Assembly (NCBI GenBank): GCA_048213135.1
Contig: PS015083.1
Coordinates: forward strand, 1 to 64,000
Length of the DNA stretch: 64,000 bases
Source: Reclinomonas americana ATCC 50394
Lineage: Eukaryota > Jakobida > Jakobea > Jakobida
Direction: 5' to 3'
Part shown: positions 24,674 to 34,570 of the stretch, one piece after another
Numbering within the stretch: the stretch's first letter is position 1
How the letters are laid out: each line of letters begins with the position of its first letter
Program-made: the position numbers and the translations under genes
The notes under the pieces: generated by a model
Databases searched by the model: none
What the model was told of the DNA's origin: nothing
Seen by the model: the letters and a program-made list of their open reading frames with translations, nothing else

Positions 24674-25657
24674 NNNNNNNNNNNNNNNNNNNNNNNNNNN
24701 NNNNNNNNNNNNNNNNNNNNNNNNNNNNNNNNNNNNNNNNNNNNNNNNNNNNNNNNNNNNNNNNNNNNNNNNNNNNNNNNNNNNNNNNNNNNNNNNNNNN
24801 NNNNNNNNNNNNNNNNNNNNNNNNNNNNNNNNNNNNNNNNNNNNNNNNNNNNNNNNNNNNNNNNNNNNNNNNNNNNNNNNNNNNNNNNNNNNNNNNNNNN
24901 NNNNNNNNNNNNNNNNNNNNNNNNNNNNNNNNNNNNNNNNNNNNNNNNNNNNNNNNNNNNNNNNNNNNNNNNNNNNNNNNNNNNNNNNNNNNNNNNNNNN
25001 NNNNNNNNNNNNNNNNNNNNNNNNNNNNNNNNNNNNNNNNNNNNNNNNNNNNNNNNNNNNNNNNNNNNNNNNNNNNNNNNNNNNNNNNNNNNNNNNNNNN
25101 NNNNNNNNNNNNNNNNNNNNNNNNNNNNNNNNNNNNNNNNNNNNNNNNNNNNNNNNNNNNNNNNNNNNNNNNNNNNNNNNNNNNNNNNNNNNNNNNNNNN
25201 NNNNNNNNNNNNNNNNNNNNNNNNNNNNNNNNNNNNNNNNNNNNNNNNNNNNNNNNNNNNNNNNNNNNNNNNNNNNNNNNNNNNNNNNNNNNNNNNNNNN
25301 NNNNNNNNNNNNNNNNNNNNNNNNNNNNNNNNNNNNNNNNNNNNNNNNNNNNNNNNNNNNNNNNNNNNNNNNNNNNNNNNNNNNNNNNNNNNNNNNNNNN
25401 NNNNNNNNNNNNNNNNNNNNNNNNNNNNNNNNNNNNNNNNNNNNNNNNNNNNNNNNNNNNNNNNNNNNNNNNNNNNNNNNNNNNNNNNNNNNNNNNNNNN
25501 NNNNNNNNNNNNNNNNNNNNNNNNNNNNNNNNNNNNNNNNNNNNNNNNNNNNNNNNNNNNNNNNNNNNNNNNNNNNNNNNNNNNNNNNNNNNNNNNNNNN
25601 NNNNNNNNNNNNNNNNNNNNNNNNNNNNNNNNNNNNNNNNNNNNNNNNNNNNNNNNN
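24674..25657. other. Assembly gap (984 N)
   Basis: It hides the WDHD1 promoter and the 5' part of the unknown gene to its right. Confidence 0.99.
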
Positions 25658-26357
25658 GTTGCGTGCCAGTTGTTGTTGTTGTCGATGCATGCGGACGTTC
25701 ATTGAACGACGGGGATGCCACGTGTGCAGTCGGCGGCCGCGCATCTCAGTCTGGATGTGACGGAGCTGGGCGAGTGGCGTGATCTGGTGGTGCGCGCGCG
25801 CGGTGTCGCCCTTTTGTGCCAGCTGCATGCTGATTGTCTCTTTCGGGGTACAGAAACGCACACTGTCGCAGCCTGTGTCGCCAACCGCAGAGCATCGATC
25901 GTTGCGTTTCTTTCCCACATGAGAAGTTGTCAGCAGCAGCAGCAGCAGGCAAGCTCATCATGCGGGGGCACAGGCGACTGCTGGCGGCGGTGCAATCGAC
26001 GCGGCGGACGATGCGCGCCACGTTGGTCGCCTTGACCGAGGCACTGCAGCGAGTTGCACCCGCCGTGGCCAAGCTGCAGACCGCCATGAAGCGTGTTCGC
26101 CGCAAGCCGCCCGCACAGAATCGCTCGACGCAAGTTGTTACGCCGACGCAGCGGTGGTGGGACGCGCAGCTGGACCCCGTGCGACGGCTGCAGCAGTTTC
26201 GCATGTTGCGTTTCGTCGCGTCGTGTATGTGCAGTGGAGTGTCGGAGCTCATGTGCTGTGCTGTAGGGTCAGCACGTGGCTGGCGTGGACAGAGCACACG
26301 CTTGCGGTCGTGTGGCGCGCATGGCAGCAGCTCACTGCGTCGGCATGGTGGAGGTGA
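25658..26357 (+). CDS. Unknown helical protein, 3' part (5' end in gap)
   Basis: No family recognised. Three coding segments can be joined in frame: an exon after a GTGCAG acceptor at about 25730 reading AAAHLSLDVTELGEWRDLV; a longer exon from about 25951 with RGHRRLLAAVQSTRRTMRA, then ALTEALQRVAPAVAKLQTAM and WWDAQLDPVRRLQQFRMLRF; and, after a 44-nt intron (26223-26266, phase 2), a Trp-rich end STWLAWTEHTLAVVWRAWQQ and TGA at 26355-26357. It is mostly basic amphipathic helix with little low complexity. Phase agreement at the last intron supports the model. It is convergent with CYP51, 128 bp between stops. Confidence 0.6.
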
Positions 26358-26485
26358 TGGATGCACACGGATTTGTTGTTCACCAAAAATCGTCTAAGTA
26401 AAATGTAACAAGAGCAAGAAAAAGGGGGAAAAGCACCTAAACAAAAAGAAGCCGGCATCACCACCAACACCAGCACCACGGCTGT

Positions 26486-28566
26486 TTACCAGCGCTTCTG
26501 GCTGCGCTTGCGGATGGACACCATCACTGGTCGCTGCGGACCGGCCACTGTTTGTCGCCCCAAGCGAGTGAGCAAAAAAATCTTGAAAAAAAGACAGCAA
26601 GCACGCACGCCAACTCACCCATCGACTCGTAGCTGACTTTGGGGAAGTTGCTGACGAGCTCGACATCGTAGGAGCCGAACAGCACAGCCATGATGGTGCG
26701 GATCTGCAGGTACGCAAATGTCTCGCCGAGGCAGCGGTGCACACCGCGGCCGAACGCGATGAACGGGAACTCGCACTTCTTCTCCTCGTCGCGCGGCGGC
26801 AACCAGCGCTCGGGCTCGTAGTTGTCGGGGTTGACGAAGATATCGGGGGCGCGATGCGAGGCGGACTGCAACGGGAGTCAGCAACAAAAGGGGAGATGGA
26901 TGCTGGGGGGAGGGCAGCGACACACTCACCGGCGACACGACGAGGGTGGAGCCGGCGGGCACGATGCGATCGCCAATCGGAATGTCGACCTTGCAGTAGC
27001 GCATGAGCATGATCAGAGGTGGGTACAGGCGCAGGGCCTCCTTGATGCACAGCTGGAGGTACGTCATGCTGGTGACCGAATCGTAGCTGAGCACACCGTC
27101 GTGCTCGCGCAGAACGCTGCCAATCTCGGTCTCGGCCTGCGCAAAGTCACAAGAAGTGTCAATTTTGAGTATTCTGAAGGGGGGGGATGCATGGCATAGG
27201 CATGCATGCACACGCACCTTGGCGAAGCACTCGGGGTGCGTGGCCAGCAGCGCAACCGCCCACGTGGAGGTGATGGACGAGGTGTGCTGGCCGGCAAACA
27301 GCGTGCCAAGCAGCAGGCCGCAGATCTCGTCGTCGTGCAGGTACTCGTGATCGTGGTCCTTGTACTTGGAGTACATCAGCACGTTCAGCAGATCAATGTG
27401 CTGTCGAGAGGGGGATACAAAGGTGAGACGCGATGAATAGTGTGAGCGGCGCCATGGCCACAACGCAACTCCCTCCTCCTTGTTCTCGCGGCGCTTGCGC
27501 ATGACCTCCTTGAAGACGCGGCAAATCTCGAGGCGAGCGGCATCGCGGGCGCGCGCCGACGGCGACGGGATCCACGGCAGGAAGAAAGTGAGCGGGTTCA
27601 GGCCCTCCTCCAGCGTGTGGTACAGCTCGGCGAACTTGTTCTCCTTCAGGTTGTCGCGCACCTCCTTGCCGAGCAGGCAGCGGCTGGCGGTGAGGATCGT
27701 CAACTCGGCCATGCACTCGAAGAGCTCGAACTCGCCGCCCTCGCCGAACCTGCGAAAAGGGAAAGGGGTGAGGAAGGGGAGGGGGGAAAGGAAAGGGAGG
27801 AGAGGGAGGAAGGGAGGGGGTAATGGGAGAGGAGGGAGTGNNNNNNNNNNNNNNNNNNNNNNNNNNNNNNNNNNNNNNNNNNNNNNNNNNNNNNNNNNNN
27901 NNNNNNNNNNNNNNNNNNNNNNNNNNNNNNNNNNNNNNNNNNNNNNNNNNNNNNNNNNNNNNNNNNNNNNNNNNNNNNNNNNNNNNNNNNNNNNNNNNNN
28001 NNNNNNNNNNNNNNNNNNNNNNNNNNNNNNNNNNNNNNNNNNNNNNNNNNNNNNNNNNNNNNNNNNNNNNNNNNNNNNNNNNNNNNNNNNNNNNNNNNNN
28101 NNNNNNNNNNNNNNNNNNNNNNNNNNNNNNNNNNNNNNNNNNNNNNNNNNNNNNNNNNNNNNNNNNNNNNNNNNNNNNNNNNNNNNNNNNNNNNNNNNNN
28201 NNNNNNNNNNNNNNNNNNNNNNNNNNNNNNNNNNNNNNNNNNNNNNNNNNNNNNNNNNNNNNNNNNNNNNNNNNNNNNNNNNNNNNNNNNNNNNNNNNNN
28301 NNNNNNNNNNNNNNNNNNNNNNNNNNNNNNNNNNNNNNNNNNNNNNNNNNNNNNNNNNNNNNNNNNNNNNNNNNNNNNNNNNNNNNNNNNNNNNNNNNNN
28401 NNNNNNNNNNNNNNNNNNNNNNNNNNNNNNNNNNNNNNNNNNNNNNNNNNNNNNNNNNNNNNNNNNNNNNNNNNNNNNNNNNNNNNNNNNNNNNNNNNNN
28501 NNNNNNNNNNNNNNNNNNNNNNNNNNNNNNNNNNNNNNNNNNNNNNNNNNNNNNNNNNNNNNNNNN

Positions 28567-28607
<41 letters not shown>

Positions 28608-30128
28608 AAAGACAGAGGCAGAGCGCGCAACCGAGAGAGACGGAACAAGAAAGATGAGAGACAGCACCAGGAAGAGAAGAGGAACAGGCAGATGTACTGA
28701 AGAATGTGCAGAATCACGGACAGAGAGGCAGAGAAGAGCACGCGAGGAAGAGACGAGAAAGATGAGAGGGACAGTAGGGAACAGAACAGAGAGATGGAGC
28801 ACACACACACACAGAGAAGCAACAGCATCGCAACTTCTGCGCGTAGTAGTTGGTGGCCTCCTGCTCAAAGATGGTCACAAAGGCCTTGTAGCGCTCGACA
28901 ATCAGGGCTGCGCCGACACAGTGAGTTGCTTGCGGTGCACATAAAGGCGTGCATGACTGACTCACCAGTGTTAACAAACTGCAGCTGCTGGCGCATGACC
29001 TTCGGCTCCGCGTCGTACACAATGCCGCGGCCGAACACCGGGATCACAAAGCGATACACCTGCACGAAGGAATGAGTGAGTGGTGTGCGTGAGAATGTTC
29101 GACTTGCGAAAAAACAATGCGTGAAGAATGAGCACCGAGCAATAGATAGCACGACGAGAAGGCAAAGGAGGAGGGGGTGCATGACACACAGATTCCGCAT
29201 CCGAGTGCGTGGGAGGCGTGCATGTGAGAAGAAGGTTCGACTTGCGAAAAATCGCGAAAAATAAGCATTGCCATGACAACATGCACAGGAACACGCAAGA
29301 GAGCAAGGCACACACGCATACACGACAGAGGGAGAGAGAGGATGCACTCGCGCACAGAATCCACGCAGCAAGAGATGCCGTGCATCTCGGTTTCTGCGCA
29401 CCTCACGCGGGCTCAGCTCGTCGTCCTTGCGGTTGAAGAAGATATCGTGACGAATCGGGTGCGTCAGGAACGTCATGCGCTTGCCGAGAATGCTCGCCGT
29501 AAACACATCGCCGTACTGAAAAGGAATCTTTTCAGCGAAAAAAAGTGCGAGAAGCCGCAAAAAAGGAGGGGAGGAGAGAGGGACGCAACACGGCGACGGC
29601 CCTCCAGCAGGAATGCCACGGGGTTCTTGCCAAACGGAATGAGCGTGCCCAGCACCGGCATCCAGCTGATCCACTCCGGCGGTGCATTCGAGTAAATGCG
29701 CTGCGCGGAAAGATGTGAGAACATTTGAATGATCCGGTGCATCTTCTTCTTCTTCTTCGAAAATAAGAACACAGCACATGCGCGTCGACACGTGCACGCA
29801 CGCACACAAAGAGAGAGAGAATGGTGCGGAGGATCACACACTGCAAAGTGTCATGATGATCTCGCGCGCGGATGATCACGCGCATGAAAGAGAACCCGCT
29901 CTTGCATGTGCAGAGAAGCAGAGATCACAAACCGTGGAGAGCAAGATTCAGTGGCAAGGGTCGAAAAACAACAACAACGCGGAAAAGAGTGCGCGCACGT
30001 TTTTCGAAAATGTCGCACCATGTCACACACACAAAAAAACACCCACTCACCGCCTTGATCAGCGACCACAAGTACCGCACCACCAGGAGGCCCACAATCA
30101 CCGCCGCAATGTCAAACGCCAAACCCAT
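26486..30128 (-). CDS. CYP51: Sterol 14-alpha-demethylase, cytochrome P450 family 51
   Basis: This ER-membrane P450 removes the 14-alpha methyl group of lanosterol/obtusifoliol-type sterols. Exon 1 (ATG 30126-30128) is a membrane anchor, MGLAFDIAAVIVGLLVVRYL. Following exons give EWISWMPVLGTLIPFGKNPV, YGDVFTASILGKRMTFL, the CYP51 signature region YRFVIPVFGRGIVYDAEP, and after the gap AELTILTASRCLLGKEVR. The I-helix is LLGTLFAGQHTSSITSTW (family GQHTSS), the ExxR motif is KEALRLYPPL, PERF-like NYEPERWLPP follows, and the heme loop is FIAFGRGVHRCLGETFA with the Cys ligand. The last exon ends RKRSQKRW and TAA at 26486-26488. Gap 27841-28566 falls in an intron or removes at most a short exon between the YYAQKL and RFGEGG segments. 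The family member is clear; all key residues seen are present. Confidence 0.95.
27841..28566. other. Assembly gap (726 N) followed by (AG)n
   Basis: It lies inside CYP51. The right edge is an AG microsatellite (28567-28603); the left edge is GGA/GGGA purine-rich. It is probably a long repeat-filled intron. Confidence 0.95.
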
Positions 30129-30202
30129 TGCTCCCACACAAACAAAAAAATGCAATTGTCCAGATTCCGAGAGCGAGCAACAAAACATCTGTCCCCTTTC
30201 AC

Positions 30203-30331
30203 ATGATGCGCGCGCACAGTGCCGCCTTTGTGGTGGCCGTGGCGCTGAGTGTGATGACAGTGACGGTGATGATGATGGCAGAGTCGGCGCATGCCAAGAC
30301 AAAAGTCGTCTTGGAGGCGCCCGGAGGATGA
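30203..30331 (+). CDS. Possible 42-residue secreted peptide ORF
   Basis: The ORF starting at ATG 30203 encodes MMRAHSAAFVVAVALSV followed by TVTVMMMAESAHA, a convincing signal-peptide shape, then only KTKVVLEAPGG and TGA. It lies between the divergent CYP51 and the 131-residue membrane protein gene. No homology is known to me. It may be a chance hydrophobic ORF or a first exon. Confidence 0.25.
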   Translation: MMRAHSAAFVVAVALSVMTVTVMMMAESAHAKTKVVLEAPGG

Positions 30332-30444
30332 TCTTTGGGTCGGGTGAGTGTGCACTCTCACACACACTTGCACACGCTTGCACGCACAGAGAAGGCATAC
30401 ACAGTGCACAGAGTGGAGAGCCGCACTTGTGAACATCTCTCGTC

Positions 30445-30958
30445 ATGTTCGAGAGCAGTTGGGCACTTTTTTCATACTTACTGATTCTCTTTGTGTTGTA
30501 CGCGTGTTTTTATGCGCAGCGCTTTCCCAGTGTAAAGCAGGTGAGCTTATTCTTCACTCACGCGATGTCCATCTCCGCTGATGCTAACAAACGACGATAA
30601 CAACACAGTTCATCACTTCTCATGCTCGGGAATTGTTGCGCCTCCATCATTGTCTCACTGCGTGAGTGTGGGCGCTTACTGATTCTCTGATGTGTGTGTC
30701 TGTCTCGTTAGCCCCGAGGTGGAGGTGTCGCACCGCAGCAGTGTGTCAGCGCGATTGATGTTGGTGGACGACAGCGATGCGTCGGGTGTGCCGTCGGATT
30801 CCGTGACGCTGCATGCCGACACGTCGATTGCCGACCTGTTGAGCATGGTCGGCGACTTTGTCGAGTCGGCTCGTGAGGCCAATGGGCTCGCCCTCACCGC
30901 CCAGCTGAAGGCGCAGGCCGAGCAGAATCCGTTCCGGCCGTCCACGTGTGGCGGGTAA
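30445..30958 (+). CDS. 131-residue single-pass membrane protein, unknown function
   Basis: Three exons splice in frame. The first, MFESSWALFSYLLILFVLYA then CFYAQRFPSVKQ, is one N-terminal membrane helix; GTGAGC donor, phase 0. The second gives FITSHARELLRLHHCLT, ending phase 2 before GTGAGTG. The third starts after CGTTAG with PEVEVSHRSSVSARLMLV, and the protein ends QNPFRPSTCGG with TAA at 30956-30958. The C-terminal part is soluble and acidic, with a helix around IADLLSMVGDFVESARE. No family recognised. It is divergent from CYP51 (316 bp) and convergent with the TTL-like gene. Confidence 0.75.
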
Positions 30959-31200
30959 AGCTGCGAGCTTGTCTGCGAGGTGCTTTCTTGCTGCTCTTGT
31001 CCCTTTGCGTGTGAAGTCGTGTGAGGCCTCGTCTCCATCAAACCTCGGTGTCTTGTCGCACTGGAGGGGGAGCGTGAGCTGATTTGGATTTCTTCTTCCA
31101 CTTCTACCGCGGAGGGACTTGGGCGGCGAATGAAACGCACGTCGTTATTCTTCTAATGACATTGTTTTGGATTGTAATGGTGTGGGAGACGAGTGGTCAC

Positions 31201-32253
31201 TTAGGGTTCGGCCGCCGTGTGCTTTTGTGCTTTCCGGATGGTGAACGCGGAGCGGCGGGCGGAGCGATCGACAGTGAAGCAGGTGTTCTTGATGTCGGGG
31301 TCGAACGGGGCGCAGTGAGCCAGCTCCCACACGCCGATTGACTTCCTCGGTCCCTCGGGCGTGTTGTGCACACACTGCTCCAGATCGACATCGTCGCGGT
31401 GCTCGAGAACCACTGGCGACAAAAGAAATACAGTGAGCGGAATCAACACCAACAAAAGACAGTTGTTGTTGTTGTTGTGCACACACCATCTAGGAGATCC
31501 TTGATCATGCGACGATGGTGGCGCTCTGCATTTGCCGTGTTGAGGTGCAGGCCGGGGTTGGAGTTCACCTCGATCAGCATCGGTCGCCAGTCGGCGTCGA
31601 TGAGAATGTCAAAACCGAGCGGCTGGAACGCGTTGTCAATGTGACCTGTGGTTGGAGGGTGGTCAGTGGCACGGTGCACTGCAAGAGGAAAGAGAGAGAG
31701 AGAGGCAAACCGTCGCGAGGCCAGGCGGCGAGTGTGCGCTTGATGAGGTCCTTGATGCGCGGACGCAGGGTCTTGTCGTAGTAGCCGGCGCCCTTCACCT
31801 CACTGGAAAGAGGGGAAGGCGGTAAGAGGCGGAAGAGGGAGGCGAGGGAAGGGAAAAGGAGAAGGAGGAAGAGAATAGAATGGGAAGTAAAGAGAGCACG
31901 ATGACTGAGAGCAGCGAGCTGGGTGAGCACGAGATCAGCAAGACTGGCAAATATGAGCAGAGACAGTGGGCACGTGGGGCATCGTCGATACGCCCAGAAT
32001 CAAGGAAAATGTGCAGTAAGACTGGTGAACACGGAAGTAAAGAGACTGGTAATTATGTGAACACAGACAGTGAGCACGCGGGCAGCACAGAATCGTGAAG
32101 GCATGAATAGAGAGACAGACGAACACGTGGGCATAGACAGTCAGTACAGAATCGTGAAAGTATGAGCAGAGAGACAAGCAAGTGCGATAACAGTGAAACA
32201 GTGATACGTGAAGCGAGAGCGAATGAGGCAGCAGCGAGACTATAAGTATGAGA

Positions 32254-32292
<39 letters not shown>

Positions 32293-33843
32293 CGGCCAAC
32301 GTGAGAGCAGAAAGACAGTGGGTACAAGAGCAGCAAGGAAGGAATGAACACGAAAAGTGTGGCAGGCGAGCGCGAGCTGGTGAGCACACGGGCATCGACA
32401 GGGGTGAGCAGTGAGCACGAGCAGTGGCCAGAAGAGCAGAGAGACGAGTGGGCACAAGATCAGGAAAGCAAGAGAGCCGTGAGATGAACAGGAGAACATA
32501 TCGTGCCTCGTCACGCAACTCCACATACTGGATGAACGTGGCAGAGTCCCACTGGTTCTCAGGCACGCCATCCACGGTGCCAAAGTCGTCGGACTGCAAC
32601 TGCACCTGTGCGTTGGTGATGTGCCGGAAACTATGCATCGAGCACAGTGAGAGACTGTAAGCAGAACAGCGTGCCTGGCATCCCACGCAACTTGTCCTTG
32701 ATGGCGACTCCATCAGTGTCGTACTCGGACGACGAGAAGCGGCAGTAGTAGTCGGTCGAGATGTAGAACACCATGGGATTCAGCGAGGTGACCTGTGCGC
32801 GTGCGGATGGTGAGTCGCGAGTGGCGTTTGCGGAGCGCTGAGCCGACGAACCAGCACCCACTGGCGAATGTCAAACTTGTAGCCGCGGATCAGCAGCGGC
32901 GGGTCAATGTACCGCTGCACCACAAACGTGCTTGGAATCGGCCTCGTGTCCACATGATCCACCGCCTCGGCGGCATTGTCGACGAGGAAAATGCCTGGCG
33001 CAAACCAACATCATCAGCGAGAAGTGAGCACACACACACACGGACTGATGACAGTGACGCACCGACACCGCGACCCAGGTTGGCCTGCTTGACGATCCAC
33101 GCCTCGCGCTTCACAGGCGTCAGACTCGCGTCGGCACCCACCTCCACCGCCTCGGTGGCACGCTGCACGAACGCTCTGCGTTCCTCATCGTCGACACCGG
33201 TGGTGAGAATGTAGGTCTCGGGGGAGAACTCGGCCACAGCCGCTTTGCCGTCTGTGCGTGGAGCGGGATCTCTCATCAGTGCTGGAGTGAGATCGCAAGT
33301 GCCACGCAAGGCGCACGCAACAAGCAGACTCGAGTGTGCGGACCATCTCGGCCTTGTTGTCGAGAGTGTGCGCATTGCAAAAGTGATTGACCAGCTGTCG
33401 ATGAGGCGTGATGGGCACCACACGGGCGTAGGTGTAACTCCACTTTAGGTTGGCGGCTTGTCTGCAGTGGGGTGATGAGCACGGTGGATGATGCGTTTGT
33501 GTGAGGACAAAGAGAGAGAGAGAGAGTAAACAAACTTGGTGAGTTGGCGTGCTGGTTTCCATCCGCGCGCGTCCAGCTCATCGCGCAGCACCTTCATGCC
33601 ACTGGTGCTGTCGATCCAGTACAAGTACTGCCAGCCTGTGTGTATGTGTGCGAATGTCAGAGAGAGTGTGGGGAGAGAAAGGAGGCCAAGAAAGAAAGGA
33701 CCTTTGCGATTGAATGCATACGGCGGCTCTGCTTCTTCGTCCTTCTCGCTCGCCGCCGACGACTTGCTGGCGCAGTCGGCGCATGCAATGAGGGCGAAGA
33801 GGAGGATGGAGAGGGAGAGGAGGGCGAGAGTGTGTCGGCGCAT
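31201..33843 (-). CDS. Tubulin-tyrosine-ligase-family protein with signal peptide
   Basis: The TTL ATP-grasp core is clear: EAWIVKQANLGRGVGIFLV, TFVVQRYIDPPLLIRGYKFD, then IRQWVLV, FRHITNAQVQLQSDDF, NQWDSATFIQYVELRDE, ending with HIDNAFQPLGFDILIDADW and RPMLIEVNSNPGLHLN, which holds the metal-binding E-x-N motif. TTL/TTLL enzymes ligate Tyr, Glu or Gly to proteins, typically tubulin, in the cytosol or axoneme. Unusually, the first exon (ATG 33841-33843) reads MRRHTLALLSLSILLFALIA followed by CADCASKSS, a textbook signal peptide or anchor. The next exons WQYLYWIDSTSGMKVLRDEL and LKWSYTYARVVPITPHRQLV match the TTL N-terminal part. The C-terminus ends QKHTAAEP with TAA at 31201-31203. A long intron (about 31805-32500) is filled with degenerate GAGCAC/GACAGT repeats. 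Substrate unknown. Confidence 0.8.
31880..32500. repeat. Degenerate purine-rich repeats in TTL-like intron
   Basis: Imperfect reiterations of GTGAGCAC(A)GAGACAGTGAGCACG-like words and a GAGAGA run (about 32271-32292). The sense (minus) strand is pyrimidine-rich. No coding potential seen. Confidence 0.7.
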
Positions 33844-34147
33844 GAGTGAGAGGCGGTCGGAAAAATAGAGTTTTGGACATTCGGTGGATCGAACGCAAGA
33901 ATTTGAAAGCCCTTTGGCTGCGTGCAGGCCAGCGCCTTGAAGGGGTGATGAACGCATGGAGATGCATCCCAGACTGCGGAGGAGGAAGTAAAGGATGGAA
34001 TTGCAAGGGGAAAGACTGCGCTCCAGAAACTGGCGCATGCAATAAATACCGATATCTATCGCGATTGCAACCTGCTTCCCGAAGGCGATCACCCAGAGCA
34101 ACAACAGAATCAGGGTCGAATGGAAGGGAATTAAGGGGAATGGGTTC
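33844..34147. other. Intergenic upstream of TTL-like gene
   Basis: No supported gene. Likely TTL-like promoter. Open frames here lack codon structure that continues into the next ORF. Confidence 0.5.
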
Positions 34148-34519
34148 ATGGAACGGCTTTCGAAGGCGGAACAGAAGTACGAGTCTGTCGACACGCCGTT
34201 GCCAACGACGAGGCTCAGCAAACATAAATGTCGTTTGCATGCAGACGCAGTGCCGGTGAATTTTTTCAAGGAGGACGTTCTCGCAAGTTCCTTTGTAAGA
34301 CTATTGGGCGTGAGGATTACGACGGCCACGAAGCTGGCTCGATCGGTCTGTTATCAATTCTGTGCCGTATCCAAGTGGCGACACCTGCGTCGAGTGCGCG
34401 CGCTGTCATATTTGGTGGACAACATGGTGGCAACGCCGGCGCGTTACAAGCCGTCGCAGCTGCTTGCGGCAGTCGAGGGCGCTGAACAAGCTAGGAATCG
34501 AGAGGCGTGCGTTGGTTAA
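34148..34519 (+). CDS. Possible single-exon ORF, weak uS13m-like resemblance
   Basis: A 123-codon ORF with ATG at 34148 and TAA at 34517-34519. The segment LGVRITTATKLARSV is followed by RRVRALSYLVDN, which loosely recalls the GIG(R)TTAxKI helix-turn-helix part of ribosomal protein S13. The conserved S13 RGQxTRxNAR region is not in this frame. In other frames downstream there are GGQHGGNAG and RALNKLGIERRALV, which would fit only with frameshifts or introns I cannot place. It may be noncoding or a decayed gene. Confidence 0.25.
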   Translation: MERLSKAEQKYESVDTPLPTTRLSKHKCRLHADAVPVNFFKEDVLASSFVRLLGVRITTATKLARSVCYQFCAVSKWRHLRRVRALSYLVDNMVATPARYKPSQLLAAVEGAEQARNREACVG

Positions 34520-34570
34520 GGTCACGCACAAAGGTATCGAAAAAAATGTAGTCTATCTAAATGTTGTGGT

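Noticed and set aside
24492-25918. 400-500-codon frames spanning 24.5-25.9 kb
   Set aside because: About 330 codons are N; the ends are other-frame readings of WDHD1 exon 1 and of the unknown gene on the right.
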